Shown: positions 1 through 11,352 of the stretch, piece by piece
Numbering within the stretch: position 1 is the stretch's first letter
Layout: every line of letters begins with the position of its first letter
DNA from: Elymus sibiricus
Taxonomy: Eukaryota; Streptophyta; Magnoliopsida; Poales; Poaceae
DNA length: 64,000 nucleotides
Assembly (NCBI GenBank): GCA_039707655.1
Contig: CM077673.1
Location: 6,086,001 to 6,150,000 of the forward strand
Reading direction: 5' to 3'
Program-made: the position numbers and the translations under genes
Notes under the pieces: generated by a model
The model's database searches: none
Told to the model about the DNA's origin: nothing
What the model saw: only the letters and a program-made list of their open reading frames with translations

Positions 1-2096
1 ATCGTCCCAAGAACCAAAATCAGTGAGTAATAATAGCATAGAAATCTGGCCGGAACAGACAAAATCTGCTTGTTTTGGCGAGGTCCCGGTAACCGGTTCA
101 CGGGCTTCCCCGAATGTTTGGACGGCCACGACAACCAAAAAAACAGTGAATAATAGCATAGAAATCTGGTCAGAATGGACAAAATCTGCGAGTTTTGGGG
201 AGGTCCCCGTAAGCGAACCCCGGGGTTCCCCGAACATTTGGATCGCCCCGGGACCCATAATCAGTGAGTAATAGCATAGAAAACAGGTAAGAATGGACCA
301 AATCTGCGAGTTTTGGCGATGTCACCGTAACCGGTCCACAGGCTTCCCCGAACGTTCGGACGACCAAGACAACCAAAAAACAGTGAATAATAGCACAGAA
401 AGCTAGTAAGAATGGACTAAATCTGCGAGTTTTGGCAAGGTCCCCGTAACCGGACCCCGGGCTTCCCCGAATGTTCGGACGACCACTACAACCAAAAAAC
501 AGTGTATAATAGCATAGAAAACCGGTAAGAATGGACCAAATCTGCGAGTTTTGGCAAGGTCCCCGTAACCGGACCCCGGGCATCCCCAAATGTTGGGACG
601 ACCACAACAACCAAAAACAGTGAATAATAGCATAGAAAACAGGTAAGAATGGACCAAATCTGCGAGTTTTGGCGAGGTCCCCGTAAGCGGACCCCATGGT
701 TCCCCGAACGTTTCGATCGTCCCGAGACCCAAAATCAGTGAGTAATAGCATAGAAAACTGGCCGGAAAAGACAAAATCTGCTAGTTTTGGCGAGGTCCCG
801 GTAACCGGTCCACGGGCTTCCCCGAATGTTCGGACGGCCACGACAACCAAAAAAACAGTGAATAATAGCATAGAAATCTGGTCAGAATGGACAAAATCTG
901 AGAGTTTTGGCGAGGTCCCCGTAAGCGGACCCCAGGGTTCCACAAACATTTGGATCGCCCCGGGACCAATAATCAGAGAGTAATAGCATAGAAAACAGGT
1001 AAGAATTGACCACATCTGCGAGTTTTGGCGATGTCACCGTAACCGTTCCACGGGCTTCCCCGAACGTTCGGACGACCATGACAACCAAAAAACAGTGAAT
1101 AATAGAACAGGAAACTAGTAAGAATGGACCAAATCTGAGTTTTGGCGAGGTCCCCGTAACCGGACCCCGGGCTTCCCCGAACGTTCGGACGACCACGACA
1201 ACCAAAAACCAATGAATAATAGCATAGAAAACTAGTAAGAATGGACCAAATCTGCGAGTTTTGGCAAGGTCCCCGTAACCGGACCCCGGGCATTCCCAAA
1301 TGTTGGGACGACCACAACAACCAAAAACAGCGAATACTAGCATAGAAAACAGGTAAGAATGGACCAAATCTGCGAGTTTTGGCGAGGTCCCCGTAAGCGG
1401 ACCCCATGGTTCCCCGAACGTTTCGATCGTCCCGAGACCCAAAATCAGTAAGTAATAGCATAAAAAACTGGCCGAAACAGACAAAATCTGCTAGTTTTGG
1501 CGAGGTCCCGGTAACCGGTCCACGGGCTTCCCCGAATGTTCGGACGGCCACGACAACCAAAAAAACAGTGAATAATAGCATAGAAATCTGGTCAGAATGG
1601 ACAAAATCTGCTAGTTTTGGCGAGGTCCCCGTAAGCGGACCCCGGGGTTCCACAAACATTTGGATCGCCCCGGGACCAATAATCAGAGAGTAATAGCATA
1701 GAAAACAGGTAAGAATTGACCACATCTGCGAGTTTTGGCGATGTCACCGTAACCGTTCCACGGGCTTCCCCGAACGTTCGGACGACCATGACAACCAAAA
1801 AACAGTGAATAATAGAACAGGAAACTAGTAAGAATGGACCAAATCTGCGAGTTTTGGCGAGGTCCGCGTAACCGGACCCCGGGCTTCCCCGAACGTTCGG
1901 ACGACCACGACAACCAAAAAACAGTGAATAATAGCATAGAAAACTGTTAAGAATGGACCAAATCTGCGAGTTTTGGCAAGGTCCCCGTAACCGGTCCCCG
2001 AGCATCCCCAAATGTTGGGACGACCACAACAACCAAAAACAGTGAATAATAGCATAGAAAACCGGTCAGACTGGACCAAATCTGCGAGTTCTGGCG
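1..2096 (+). repeat. HOR unit H1, 18-mer, 5' truncated by window edge
   Basis: Last 2096 bases of a 2137-bp 18-mer; the first 41 bases lie outside the window. Near-identical to H2 at a shift of 2137. Carries the Da variant with GTGTATAATAG near 502, shared with H2 and H5-H7 but not with later units. Confidence 0.92.
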
Positions 2097-2811
2097 AGGT
2101 CCCCGTAAGCGGACCCCATGGTGCCCCGAACGTCTCGATCGTCCCAAGAACCAAAATCAGTGAGTAATAATAGCATAGAAATCTGGCCGGAACAGACAAA
2201 ATCTGCTTGTTTTGGCGAGGTCCCGGTAACCGGTTCACGGGCTTCCCCGAATGTTTGGACGGCCACGACAACCAAAAAAACAGTGAATAATAGCATAGAA
2301 ATCTGGTCAGAATGGACAAAATCTGCGAGTTTTGGGGAGGTCCCCGTAAGCGAACCCCGGGGTTCCCCGAACATTTGGATCGCCCCGGGACCCATAATCA
2401 GTGAGTAATAGCATAGAAAACAGGTAAGAATGGACCAAATCTGCGAGTTTTGGCGATGTCACCGTAACCGGTCCACAGGCTTCCCCGAACGTTCGGACGA
2501 CCAAGACAACCAAAAAACAGTGAATAATAGCACAGAAAGCTAGTAAGAATGGACTAAATCTGCGAGTTTTGGCAAGGTCCCCGTAACCGGACCCCGGGCT
2601 TCCCCGAATGTTCGGACGACCACTACAACCAAAAAACAGTGTATAATAGCATAGAAAACCGGTAAGAATGGACCAAATCTGCGAGTTTTGGCAAGGTCCC
2701 CGTAACCGGACCCCGGGCATCCCCAAATGTTGGGACGACCACAACAACCAAAAACAGTGAATAATAGCATAGAAAACAGGTAAGAATGGACCAAATCTGC
2801 GAGTTTTTACG
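2097..2811 (+). repeat. Hexamer a of the 18-mer (Fa-Aa-Ba-Ca-Da-Ea), 715 bp
   Basis: Defined by the 121-bp Fa monomer (ATGGTGCCCC, GTCTCGATCG and an extra AAT giving GTAATAATAG), by Ba with GTAAGCGAACCCC and TTTTGGGG, by Ca with GTCCACAGG and AAAGCTAG, and by Da with CCACTACAACC. This hexamer is retained almost unchanged as the first half of every 12-mer in the core. Confidence 0.92.
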
Positions 2812-3521
2812 AGGTCCCCGTAAGCGGACCCCATGGTTCCCCGAACGTTTCGATCGTCCCGAGACCCAAAATCAGTGAGTAATAGCATAGAAAACTGGCC
2901 GGAAAAGACAAAATCTGCTAGTTTTGGCGAGGTCCCGGTAACCGGTCCACGGGCTTCCCCGAATGTTCGGACGGCCACGACAACCAAAAAAACAGTGAAT
3001 AATAGCATAGAAATCTGGTCAGAATGGACAAAATCTGAGAGTTTTGGCGAGGTCCCCGTAAGCGGACCCCAGGGTTCCACAAACATTTGGATCGCCCCGG
3101 GACCAATAATCAGAGAGTAATAGCATAGAAAACAGGTAAGAATTGACCACATCTGCGAGTTTTGGCGATGTCACCGTAACCGTTCCACGGGCTTCCCCGA
3201 ACGTTCGGACGACCATGACAACCAAAAAACAGTGAATAATAGAACAGGAAACTAGTAAGAATGGACCAAATCTGAGTTTTGGCGAGGTCCCCGTAACCGG
3301 ACCCCGGGCTTCCCCGAACGTTCGGACGACCACGACAACCAAAAACCAATGAATAATAGCATAGAAAACTAGTAAGAATGGACCAAATCTGCGAGTTTTG
3401 GCAAGGTCCCCGTAACCGGACCCCGGGCATTCCCAAATGTTGGGACGACCACAACAACCAAAAACAGCGAATACTAGCATAGAAAACAGGTAAGAATGGA
3501 CCAAATCTGCGAGTTTTGGCG
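2812..3521 (+). repeat. Hexamer b of the 18-mer (Fb-Ab-Bb-Cb-Db-Eb), 710 bp
   Basis: Fb has GTTTCGATCGTCCCGAGACC and GGCCGGAAAAG. Bb has GGTTCCACAAACATTTGG and AATTGACCACATC. Cb has ACCATGACAACC and ATAGAACAGG. The Cb/Db border reads TCTGAGTT, two bases shorter than the usual TCTGCGAGTT. Eb has GGGCATTCCC and GCGAATACTAG. Only its F-A-B(-C) part survives in the core 12-mer. Confidence 0.9.
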
Positions 3522-4233
3522 AGGTCCCCGTAAGCGGACCCCATGGTTCCCCGAACGTTTCGATCGTCCCGAGACCCAAAATCAGTAAGTAATAGCATAA
3601 AAAACTGGCCGAAACAGACAAAATCTGCTAGTTTTGGCGAGGTCCCGGTAACCGGTCCACGGGCTTCCCCGAATGTTCGGACGGCCACGACAACCAAAAA
3701 AACAGTGAATAATAGCATAGAAATCTGGTCAGAATGGACAAAATCTGCTAGTTTTGGCGAGGTCCCCGTAAGCGGACCCCGGGGTTCCACAAACATTTGG
3801 ATCGCCCCGGGACCAATAATCAGAGAGTAATAGCATAGAAAACAGGTAAGAATTGACCACATCTGCGAGTTTTGGCGATGTCACCGTAACCGTTCCACGG
3901 GCTTCCCCGAACGTTCGGACGACCATGACAACCAAAAAACAGTGAATAATAGAACAGGAAACTAGTAAGAATGGACCAAATCTGCGAGTTTTGGCGAGGT
4001 CCGCGTAACCGGACCCCGGGCTTCCCCGAACGTTCGGACGACCACGACAACCAAAAAACAGTGAATAATAGCATAGAAAACTGTTAAGAATGGACCAAAT
4101 CTGCGAGTTTTGGCAAGGTCCCCGTAACCGGTCCCCGAGCATCCCCAAATGTTGGGACGACCACAACAACCAAAAACAGTGAATAATAGCATAGAAAACT
4201 GGTCAGACTGGACCAAATCTGCGAGTTCTGGCG
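3522..4233 (+). repeat. Hexamer c of the 18-mer (Fc-Ac-Bc-Cc-Dc-Ec), 712 bp
   Basis: Fc has CAGTAAGTAATAGCATAAAA and GGCCGAAACAG. Bc and Cc are nearly the same as Bb and Cb. Dc has GGTCCGCGTAACC and CTGTTAAG. Ec has GGTCCCCGAGCATCC, GGTCAGACTGG and GAGTTCTGG. Its D-E part forms the end of the core 12-mer. Confidence 0.9.
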
Positions 4234-5651
4234 AGGTCCCCGTAAGCGGACCCCATGGTGCCCCGAACGTCTCGATCGTCCCAAGACCCAAAATCAGTGA
4301 GTAATAATAGCATAGAAATCTGGCCGGAACAGACAAAATCTGCTTGTTTTGGCGAGGTCCCGGTAACCGGTTCACGGGCTTCCCCGAATGTTTGGACGGC
4401 CACGACAACCAAAACAACAGTGAATAATAGCATAGAAATCTGGTCAGAATGGACAAAATCTGCGAGTTTTGGGGAGGTCCCCGTAAGCGAACCCCGGGGT
4501 TCCCCGGACATTTGGATCGCCCCGGGACCCATAATCAGTGAGTAATAGCATAGAAAACAGGTAAGAATGGTCCAAATATGCGAGTTTTGGTGATGTCACC
4601 GTAACCGGTCCACAGGCTTCCCCGAACGTTCGGACGACCAAGACAACCAAAAAACAGTGAATAATAGCACAGAAAGCGAGTAAGAATGGACCAAATCTGC
4701 GAGTTTTGGCGAGGTCCCCGTAACCGGACCCCGGGCTTCCCCGAACGTTCGGACGACCACGACAACCAAAAAACAGTGAATAATAGCATAGAAAACCGGT
4801 AAGAATGGACCAAATCTGCGAGTTTTGGCAAGGTCCCCGTAACCGGACCCCGGGCATCCCCAAATGTTGGGACGACCACAACAACCAAAAGCAGTGAATA
4901 ATAGCATAGAAAACAAGTAAGAATGGACCAAATCTGCGAGTTTTGGCGAGGTCCCCGTAAGCGGACCCCATGGTTCCCCGAACGTCTCGATCGTCCCAAG
5001 ACCCAAAATCAGTGAGTAATAGCATAGAAAACTGGCCGGAACAGACAAAATCTGCTAGTTTTGGCGAGGTCCCGGTAACCGGTCCACGGGCTTCCCCGAA
5101 TGTTCGGACGGCCACGACAACCAAAAAAACAGTGAATAATAGCATAGAAATCTGGTCAAAATGGACAAAATCTGGAGTTTTGGGGAGGTCCCCGTAAGCG
5201 AACCCCGGGGTTCCCCGAACATTTGGATCGCCCCGGGACCCATAACCATAGCATAGAAAACAGGTAAGAATGGACCAAATCTGCGAGTTTTGTTGATGTC
5301 ACCGTAACCGGTCCACGGGCTTCCCCGAACGTTCGGACGACCAAGACAACCAAAAAACAGTGAATAATAGCACAGAAAACTAGTAAGAATGGACCAAATC
5401 TGCGAGTTTTGGCGAGGTCCCCGTAACCGGACCCCGGGCTTCCCCGAACGTTCGGACGACCACGACAACCAAAAAACAGTGAATAATAGCATAGAAAACT
5501 GTTAAGAATGGACCAAATCTGCGAGTTTTGGCAAGGTCCCCGTAACCGGTCCCCGAGCATCCCCAAATGTTGGGACGACCACAACAACCAAAAACAGTGA
5601 ATAATAGCATAGAAAACTGGTCAGACTGGACCAAATCTGCGAGTTCTGGCG
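4234..5651 (+). repeat. HOR unit H3, divergent 12-mer, 1418 bp
   Basis: Nine bases shorter than H4. One base is missing near 5173 (TCTGGAG for TCTGCGAG) and eight are missing near 5246 (ATAACCATAGC for ATAACCAGTGAGTAATAGC). Its second hexamer is neither b nor c (called d here): Fd has GTCTCGATCGTCCCAAGACC without the extra AAT, Bd resembles Ba, and Cd has TTTTGTTGATGTCACC. Ba ends with GGTCCAAATATGCG, seen only in H3 and H4. Confidence 0.9.
4676..4797 (+). repeat. Da variant of the H3/H4 island with AAAGCGAG border
   Basis: In H3 the Ca-Da border reads AAAGCGAGTAAG and Da carries CCCCGAACGTTCGG with CCACGACAACC, in place of AAAGCTAG, CCCCGAATGTTCGG and CCACTACAACC elsewhere. The same form recurs 1418 bp on in H4. 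It restores the 12-bp palindrome that usual Da monomers lack. Confidence 0.75.
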
Positions 5652-7078
5652 AGGTCCCCGTAAGCGGACCCCATGGTGCCCCGAACGTCTCGATCGTCCC
5701 AAGACCCAAAATCAGTGAGTAATAATAGCATAGAAATCTGGCCGGAACAGACAAAATCTGCTTGTTTTGGCGAGGTCCCAGTAACCGGTTCACGGGCTTC
5801 CCCGAATGTTTGGACGGCCACGACAACCAAAACAACAGTGAATAATAGCATAGAAATCTGGTCAGAATGGACAAAATCTGCGAGTTTTGGGGAGGTCCCC
5901 GTAAGCGAACCCCGGGGTTCCCCGGACATTTGGATCGCCCCGGGACCCATAATCAGTGAGTAATAGCATAGAAAACAGGTAAGAATGGTCCAAATATGCG
6001 AGTTTTGGTGATGTCACCGTAACCGGTCCACAGGCTTCCCCGAACGTTCGGACGACCAAGACAACCAAAAAACAGTGAATAATAGCACAGAAAGCGAGTA
6101 AGAATGGACCAAATCTGCGAGTTTTGGCGAGGTCCCCGTAACCGGACCCCGGGCTTCCCCGAACGTTCGGACGACCACGACAACCAAAAAACAGTGAATA
6201 ATAGCATAGAAAACCGGTAAGAATGGACCAAATCTGCGAGTTTTGGCAAGGTCCCCGTAACCGGACCCCGGGCATCCCCAAATGTTGGGACGACCACAAC
6301 AACCAAAAGCAGTGAATAATAGCATAGAAAACAAGTAAGAATGGACCAAATCTGCGTGTTTTGGCGAGGTCCCCGTAAGCGGACCCCATGGTTCCCCGAA
6401 CGTCTCGATCGTCCCAAGACCCAAAATCAGTGAGTAATAGCATAGAAAACTGGCCGGAACAGACAAAATCTGCTAGTTTTGGCGAGGTCCCGGTAACCGG
6501 TCCACGGGCTTCCCCGAATGTTCGGACGGCCACGACAACCAAAAAAACAGTGAATAATAGCATAGAAATCTAGTCAGAATGGACAAAATCTGCGAGTTTT
6601 GGGGAGGTTCCCGTAAGCGAACCCCGGGGTTCCCCGAACATTTGGATCGCCCCGGGACCCATAACCAGTGAGTAATAGCATAGAAAACAGTTAAGAATGG
6701 ACCAAATCTGCGAGTTTTGTTGATGTCACCGTAACCGGTCCACGGGCTTCCCCGAACGTTCGGACGACCAAGACAACCAAAAAACAGTGAATAATAGCAC
6801 AGAAAACTAGTAAAAATGGACCAAATCTGCGAGTTTTGGCGAGGTCCCCGTAACCGGACCCCGGGCTTCCCCGAACGTTCGGACGACCACGACAACCAAA
6901 AAACAGTGAATAATAGCATAGAAAACTGTTAAGAATGGACCAAATCTGCGAGTTTTGGCAAGGTCCCCGTAACCGGTCCCCGAGCATCCCCAAATGTTGG
7001 GACGACCACAACAACCAAAAACAGTGAATAATAGCATAGAAAACCGGTCAGACTGGACCAAATCTGCGAGTTCTGGCG
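5652..7078 (+). repeat. HOR unit H4, divergent 12-mer, 1427 bp
   Basis: Tandem partner of H3 with the same a plus d composition and without the nine-base deficit. Private changes include CCCAGTAACC near 5780 and TCTGCGTGTT near 6356. The pair H3-H4 is an island between 18-mers and is not the source of the core 12-mer, whose second hexamer is b/c. Confidence 0.9.
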
Positions 7079-9215
7079 AGGTCCCCGTAAGCGGACCCCA
7101 TGGTGCCCCGAACGTCTCGATCGTCCCAAGAACCAAAATCAGTGAGTAATAATAGCATAGAAATCTGGCCGGAACAGACAAAATCTGCTTGTTTTGGCGA
7201 GGTCCCGGTAACCGGTTCACGGGCTTCCCCGAATGTTTGGACGGCCACGACAACCAAAAAAACAGTGAATAATAGCATAGAAATCTGGTCAGAATGGACA
7301 AAATCTGCGAGTTTTGGGGAGGTCCCCGTAAGCGAACCCCGGGGTTCCCCGAACATTTGGATCGCCCCGGGACCCATAATCAGTGAGTAATAGCATAGAA
7401 AACAGGTAAGAATGGACCAAATCTGCGAGTTTTGGCGATGTCACCGTAACCGGTCCACAGGCTTCCCCGAACGTTCGGACGACCAAGACAACCAAAAAAC
7501 AGTGAATAATAGCACAGAAAGCTAGTAAGAATGGACTAAATCTGCGAGTTTTGGCAAGGTCCCCGTAACCGGACCCCGGGCTTCCCCGAATGTTCGGACG
7601 ACCACTACAACCAAAAAACAGTGTATAATAGCATAGAAAACCGGTAAGAATGGACCAAATCTGCGAGTTTTGGCAAGGTCCCCGTAACCGGACCCCGGGC
7701 ATCCCCAAATGTTGGGACGACCACAACAACCAAAAACAGTGAATAATAGCATAGAAAACAGGTAAGAATGGACCAAATCTGCGAGTTTTGGCGAGGTCCC
7801 CGTAAGCGGACCCCATGGTTCCCCGAACGTTTCGATCGTCCCGAGACCCAAAATCAGTGAGTAATAGCATAGAAAACTGGCCGGAAAAGACAAAATCTGC
7901 TAGTTTTGGCGAGGTCCCGGTAACCGGTCCACGGGCTTCCCCGAATGTTCGGACGGCCACGACAACCAAAAAAACAGTGAATAATAGCATAGAAATCTGG
8001 TCAGAATGGACAAAATCTGAGAGTTTTGGCGAGGTCCCCGTAAGCGGACCCCAGGGTTCCACAAACATTTGGATCGCCCCGGGACCAATAATCAGAGAGT
8101 AATAGCATAGAAAACAGGTAAGAATTGACCACATCTGCGAGTTTTGGCGATGTCACCGTAACCGTTCCACGGGCTTCCCCGAACGTTCGGACGACCATGA
8201 CAACCAAAAAACAGTGAATAATAGAACAGGAAACTAGTAAGAATGGACCAAATCTGAGTTTTGGCGAGGTCCCCGTAACCGGACCCCGGGCTTCCCCGAA
8301 CGTTCGGACGACCACGACAACCAAAAACCAATGAATAATAGCATAGAAAACTAGTAAGAATGGACCAAATCTGCGAGTTTTGGCAAGGTCCCCGTAACCG
8401 GACCCCGGGCATTCCCAAATGTTGGGACGACCACAACAACCAAAAACAGCGAATACTAGCATAGAAAACAGGTAAGAATGGACCAAATCTGCGAGTTTTG
8501 GCGAGGTCCCCGTAAGCGGACCCCATGGTTCCCCGAACGTTTCGATCGTCCCGAGACCCAAAATCAGTAAGTAATAGCATAAAAAACTGGCCGAAACAGA
8601 CAAAATCTGCTAGTTTTGGCGAGGTCCCGGTAACCGGTCCACGGGCTTCCCCGAATGTTCGGACGGCCACGACAACCAAAAAAACAGTGAATAATAGCAT
8701 AGAAATCTGGTCAGAATGGACAAAATCTGCTAGTTTTGGCGAGGTCCCCGTAAGCGGACCCCGGGGTTCCACAAACATTTGGATCGCCCCGGGACCAATA
8801 ATCAGAGAGTAATAGCATAGAAAACAGGTAAGAATTGACCACATCTGCGAGTTTTGGCGATGTCACCGTAACCGTTCCACGGGCTTCCCCGAACGTTCGG
8901 ACGACCATGACAACCAAAAAACAGTGAATAATAGAACAGGAAACTAGTAAGAATGGACCAAATCTGCGAGTTTTGGCGAGGTCCGCGTAACCGGACCCCG
9001 GGCTTCCCCGAACGTTCGGACGACCACGACAACCAAAAAACAGTGAATAATAGCATAGAAAACTGTTAAGAATGGACCAAATCTGCGAGTTTTGGCAAGG
9101 TCCCCGTAACCGGTCCCCGAGCATCCCCAAATGTTGGGACGACCACAACAACCAAAAACAGTGAATAATAGCATAGAAAACTGGTCAGACTGGACCAAAT
9201 CTGCGAGTTCTGGCG
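7079..9215 (+). repeat. HOR unit H5, 18-mer, 2137 bp
   Basis: Hexamers a (from 7079), b (from 7794) and c (from 8504). Near-identical to H1/H2, so the 18-mer register resumes after the H3-H4 island. Confidence 0.93.
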
Positions 9216-11352
9216 AGGTCCCCGTAAGCGGACCCCATGGTGCCCCGAACGTCTCGATCGTCCCAAGAACCAAAATCAGTGAGTAATAATAGCATAGAAA
9301 TCTGGCCGGAACAGACAAAATCTGCTTGTTTTGGCGAGGTCCCGGTAACCGGTTCACGGGCTTCCCCGAATGTTTGGACGGCCACGACAACCAAAAAAAC
9401 AGTGAATAATAGCATAGAAATCTGGTCAGAATGGACAAAATCTGCGAGTTTTGGGGAGGTCCCCGTAAGCGAACCCCGGGGTTCCCCGAACATTTGGATC
9501 GCCCCGGGACCCATAATCAGTGAGTAATAGCATAGAAAACAGGTAAGAATGGACCAAATCTGCGAGTTTTGGCGATGTCACCGTAACCGGTCCACAGGCT
9601 TCCCCGAACGTTCGGACGACCAAGACAACCAAAAAACAGTGAATAATAGCACAGAAAGCTAGTAAGAATGGACTAAATCTGCGAGTTTTGGCAAGGTCCC
9701 CGTAACCGGACCCCGGGCTTCCCCGAATGTTCGGACGACCACTACAACCAAAAAACAGTGTATAATAGCATAGAAAACCGGTAAGAATGGACCAAATCTG
9801 CGAGTTTTGGCAAGGTCCCCGTAACCGGACCCCGGGCATCCCCAAATGTTGGGACGACCACAACAACCAAAAACAGTGAATAATAGCATAGAAAACAGGT
9901 AAGAATGGACCAAATCTGCGAGTTTTGGCGAGGTCCCCGTAAGCGGACCCCATGGTTCCCCGAACGTTTCGATCGTCCCGAGACCCAAAATCAGTGAGTA
10001 ATAGCATAGAAAACTGGCCGGAAAAGACAAAATCTGCTAGTTTTGGCGAGGTCCCGGTAACCGGTCCACGGGCTTCCCCGAATGTTCGGACGGCCACGAC
10101 AACCAAAAAAACAGTGAATAATAGCATAGAAATCTGGTCAGAATGGACAAAATCTGAGAGTTTTGGCGAGGTCCCCGTAAGCGGACCCCAGGGTTCCACA
10201 AACATTTGGATCGCCCCGGGACCAATAATCAGAGAGTAATAGCATAGAAAACAGGTAAGAATTGACCACATCTGCGAGTTTTGGCGATGTCACCGTAACC
10301 GTTCCACGGGCTTCCCCGAACGTTCGGACGACCATGACAACCAAAAAACAGTGAATAATAGAACAGGAAACTAGTAAGAATGGACCAAATCTGAGTTTTG
10401 GCGAGGTCCCCGTAACCGGACCCCGGGCTTCCCCGAACGTTCGGACGACCACGACAACCAAAAACCAATGAATAATAGCATAGAAAACTAGTAAGAATGG
10501 ACCAAATCTGCGAGTTTTGGCAAGGTCCCCGTAACCGGACCCCGGGCATTCCCAAATGTTGGGACGACCACAACAACCAAAAACAGCGAATACTAGCATA
10601 GAAAACAGGTAAGAATGGACCAAATCTGCGAGTTTTGGCGAGGTCCCCGTAAGCGGACCCCATGGTTCCCCGAACGTTTCGATCGTCCCGAGACCCAAAA
10701 TCAGTAAGTAATAGCATAAAAAACTGGCCGAAACAGACAAAATCTGCTAGTTTTGGCGAGGTCCCGGTAACCGGTCCACGGGCTTCCCCGAATGTTCGGA
10801 CGGCCACGACAACCAAAAAAACAGTGAATAATAGCATAGAAATCTGGTCAGAATGGACAAAATCTGCTAGTTTTGGCGAGGTCCCCGTAAGCGGACCCCG
10901 GGGTTCCACAAACATTTGGATCGCCCCGGGACCAATAATCAGAGAGTAATAGCATAGAAAACAGGTAAGAATTGACCACATCTGCGAGTTTTGGCGATGT
11001 CACCGTAACCGTTCCACGGGCTTCCCCGAACGTTCGGACGACCATGACAACCAAAAAACAGTGAATAATAGAACAGGAAACTAGTAAGAATGGACCAAAT
11101 CTGCGAGTTTTGGCGAGGTCCGCGTAACCGGACCCCGGGCTTCCCCGAACGTTCGGACGACCACGACAACCAAAAAACAGTGAATAATAGCATAGAAAAC
11201 TGTTAAGAATGGACCAAATCTGCGAGTTTTGGCAAGGTCCCCGTAACCGGTCCCCGAGCATCCCCAAATGTTGGGACGACCACAACAACCAAAAACAGTG
11301 AATAATAGCATAGAAAACTGGTCAGACTGGACCAAATCTGCGAGTTCTGGCG
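9216..11352 (+). repeat. HOR unit H6, 18-mer, 2137 bp
   Basis: Hexamers a (9216), b (9931) and c (10641). Differs from H5 by only a few bases. Confidence 0.93.

Larger units (their letters stand above)
2097..4233 (+). repeat. HOR unit H2, 18-mer, 2137 bp (reference 18-mer)
   Basis: Three hexamers: a at 2097-2811, b at 2812-3521, c at 3522-4233. It carries a private local change at the end of monomer Ea near 2805, where TTTTGGCGAGG reads TTTTTACGAGG. Otherwise it is almost the same as H1, H5 and H6. Confidence 0.94.

Noticed and set aside
499..510. TATAAT in GTGTATAATAG (bacterial -10 look-alike) in Da of H1, H2 and H5-H7
   Set aside because: It is one base different from the GTGAATAATAG present in hundreds of monomers, and the locus is a eukaryotic-type satellite with no downstream gene.
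170..1015. Long minus-strand open frames (up to 281 codons), hydrophobic-looking, repeated through the window
   Set aside because: They recur only because the DNA repeats, overlap in all frames with similar residues, have no recognised domain, and change or break with each non-multiple-of-three length change. Treated as by-products of low stop density, not genes.
2118..2408. Plus-strand frames of 95-96 codons starting at ATGGTGCCCC or ATGGTTCCCC in F monomers
   Set aside because: Each spans about 2.5 monomers and ends at the TAA/TAG of GAGTAATAG. No codon-level conservation separates it from the rest of the monomer, and no promoter or terminator context is visible.
5240..5250. Eight-base deletion in H3 as a functional site
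   Set aside because: Occurs once, lies in the variable CAGTGAGTAATAG block, and is absent from the sister unit H4; best read as a private deletion.
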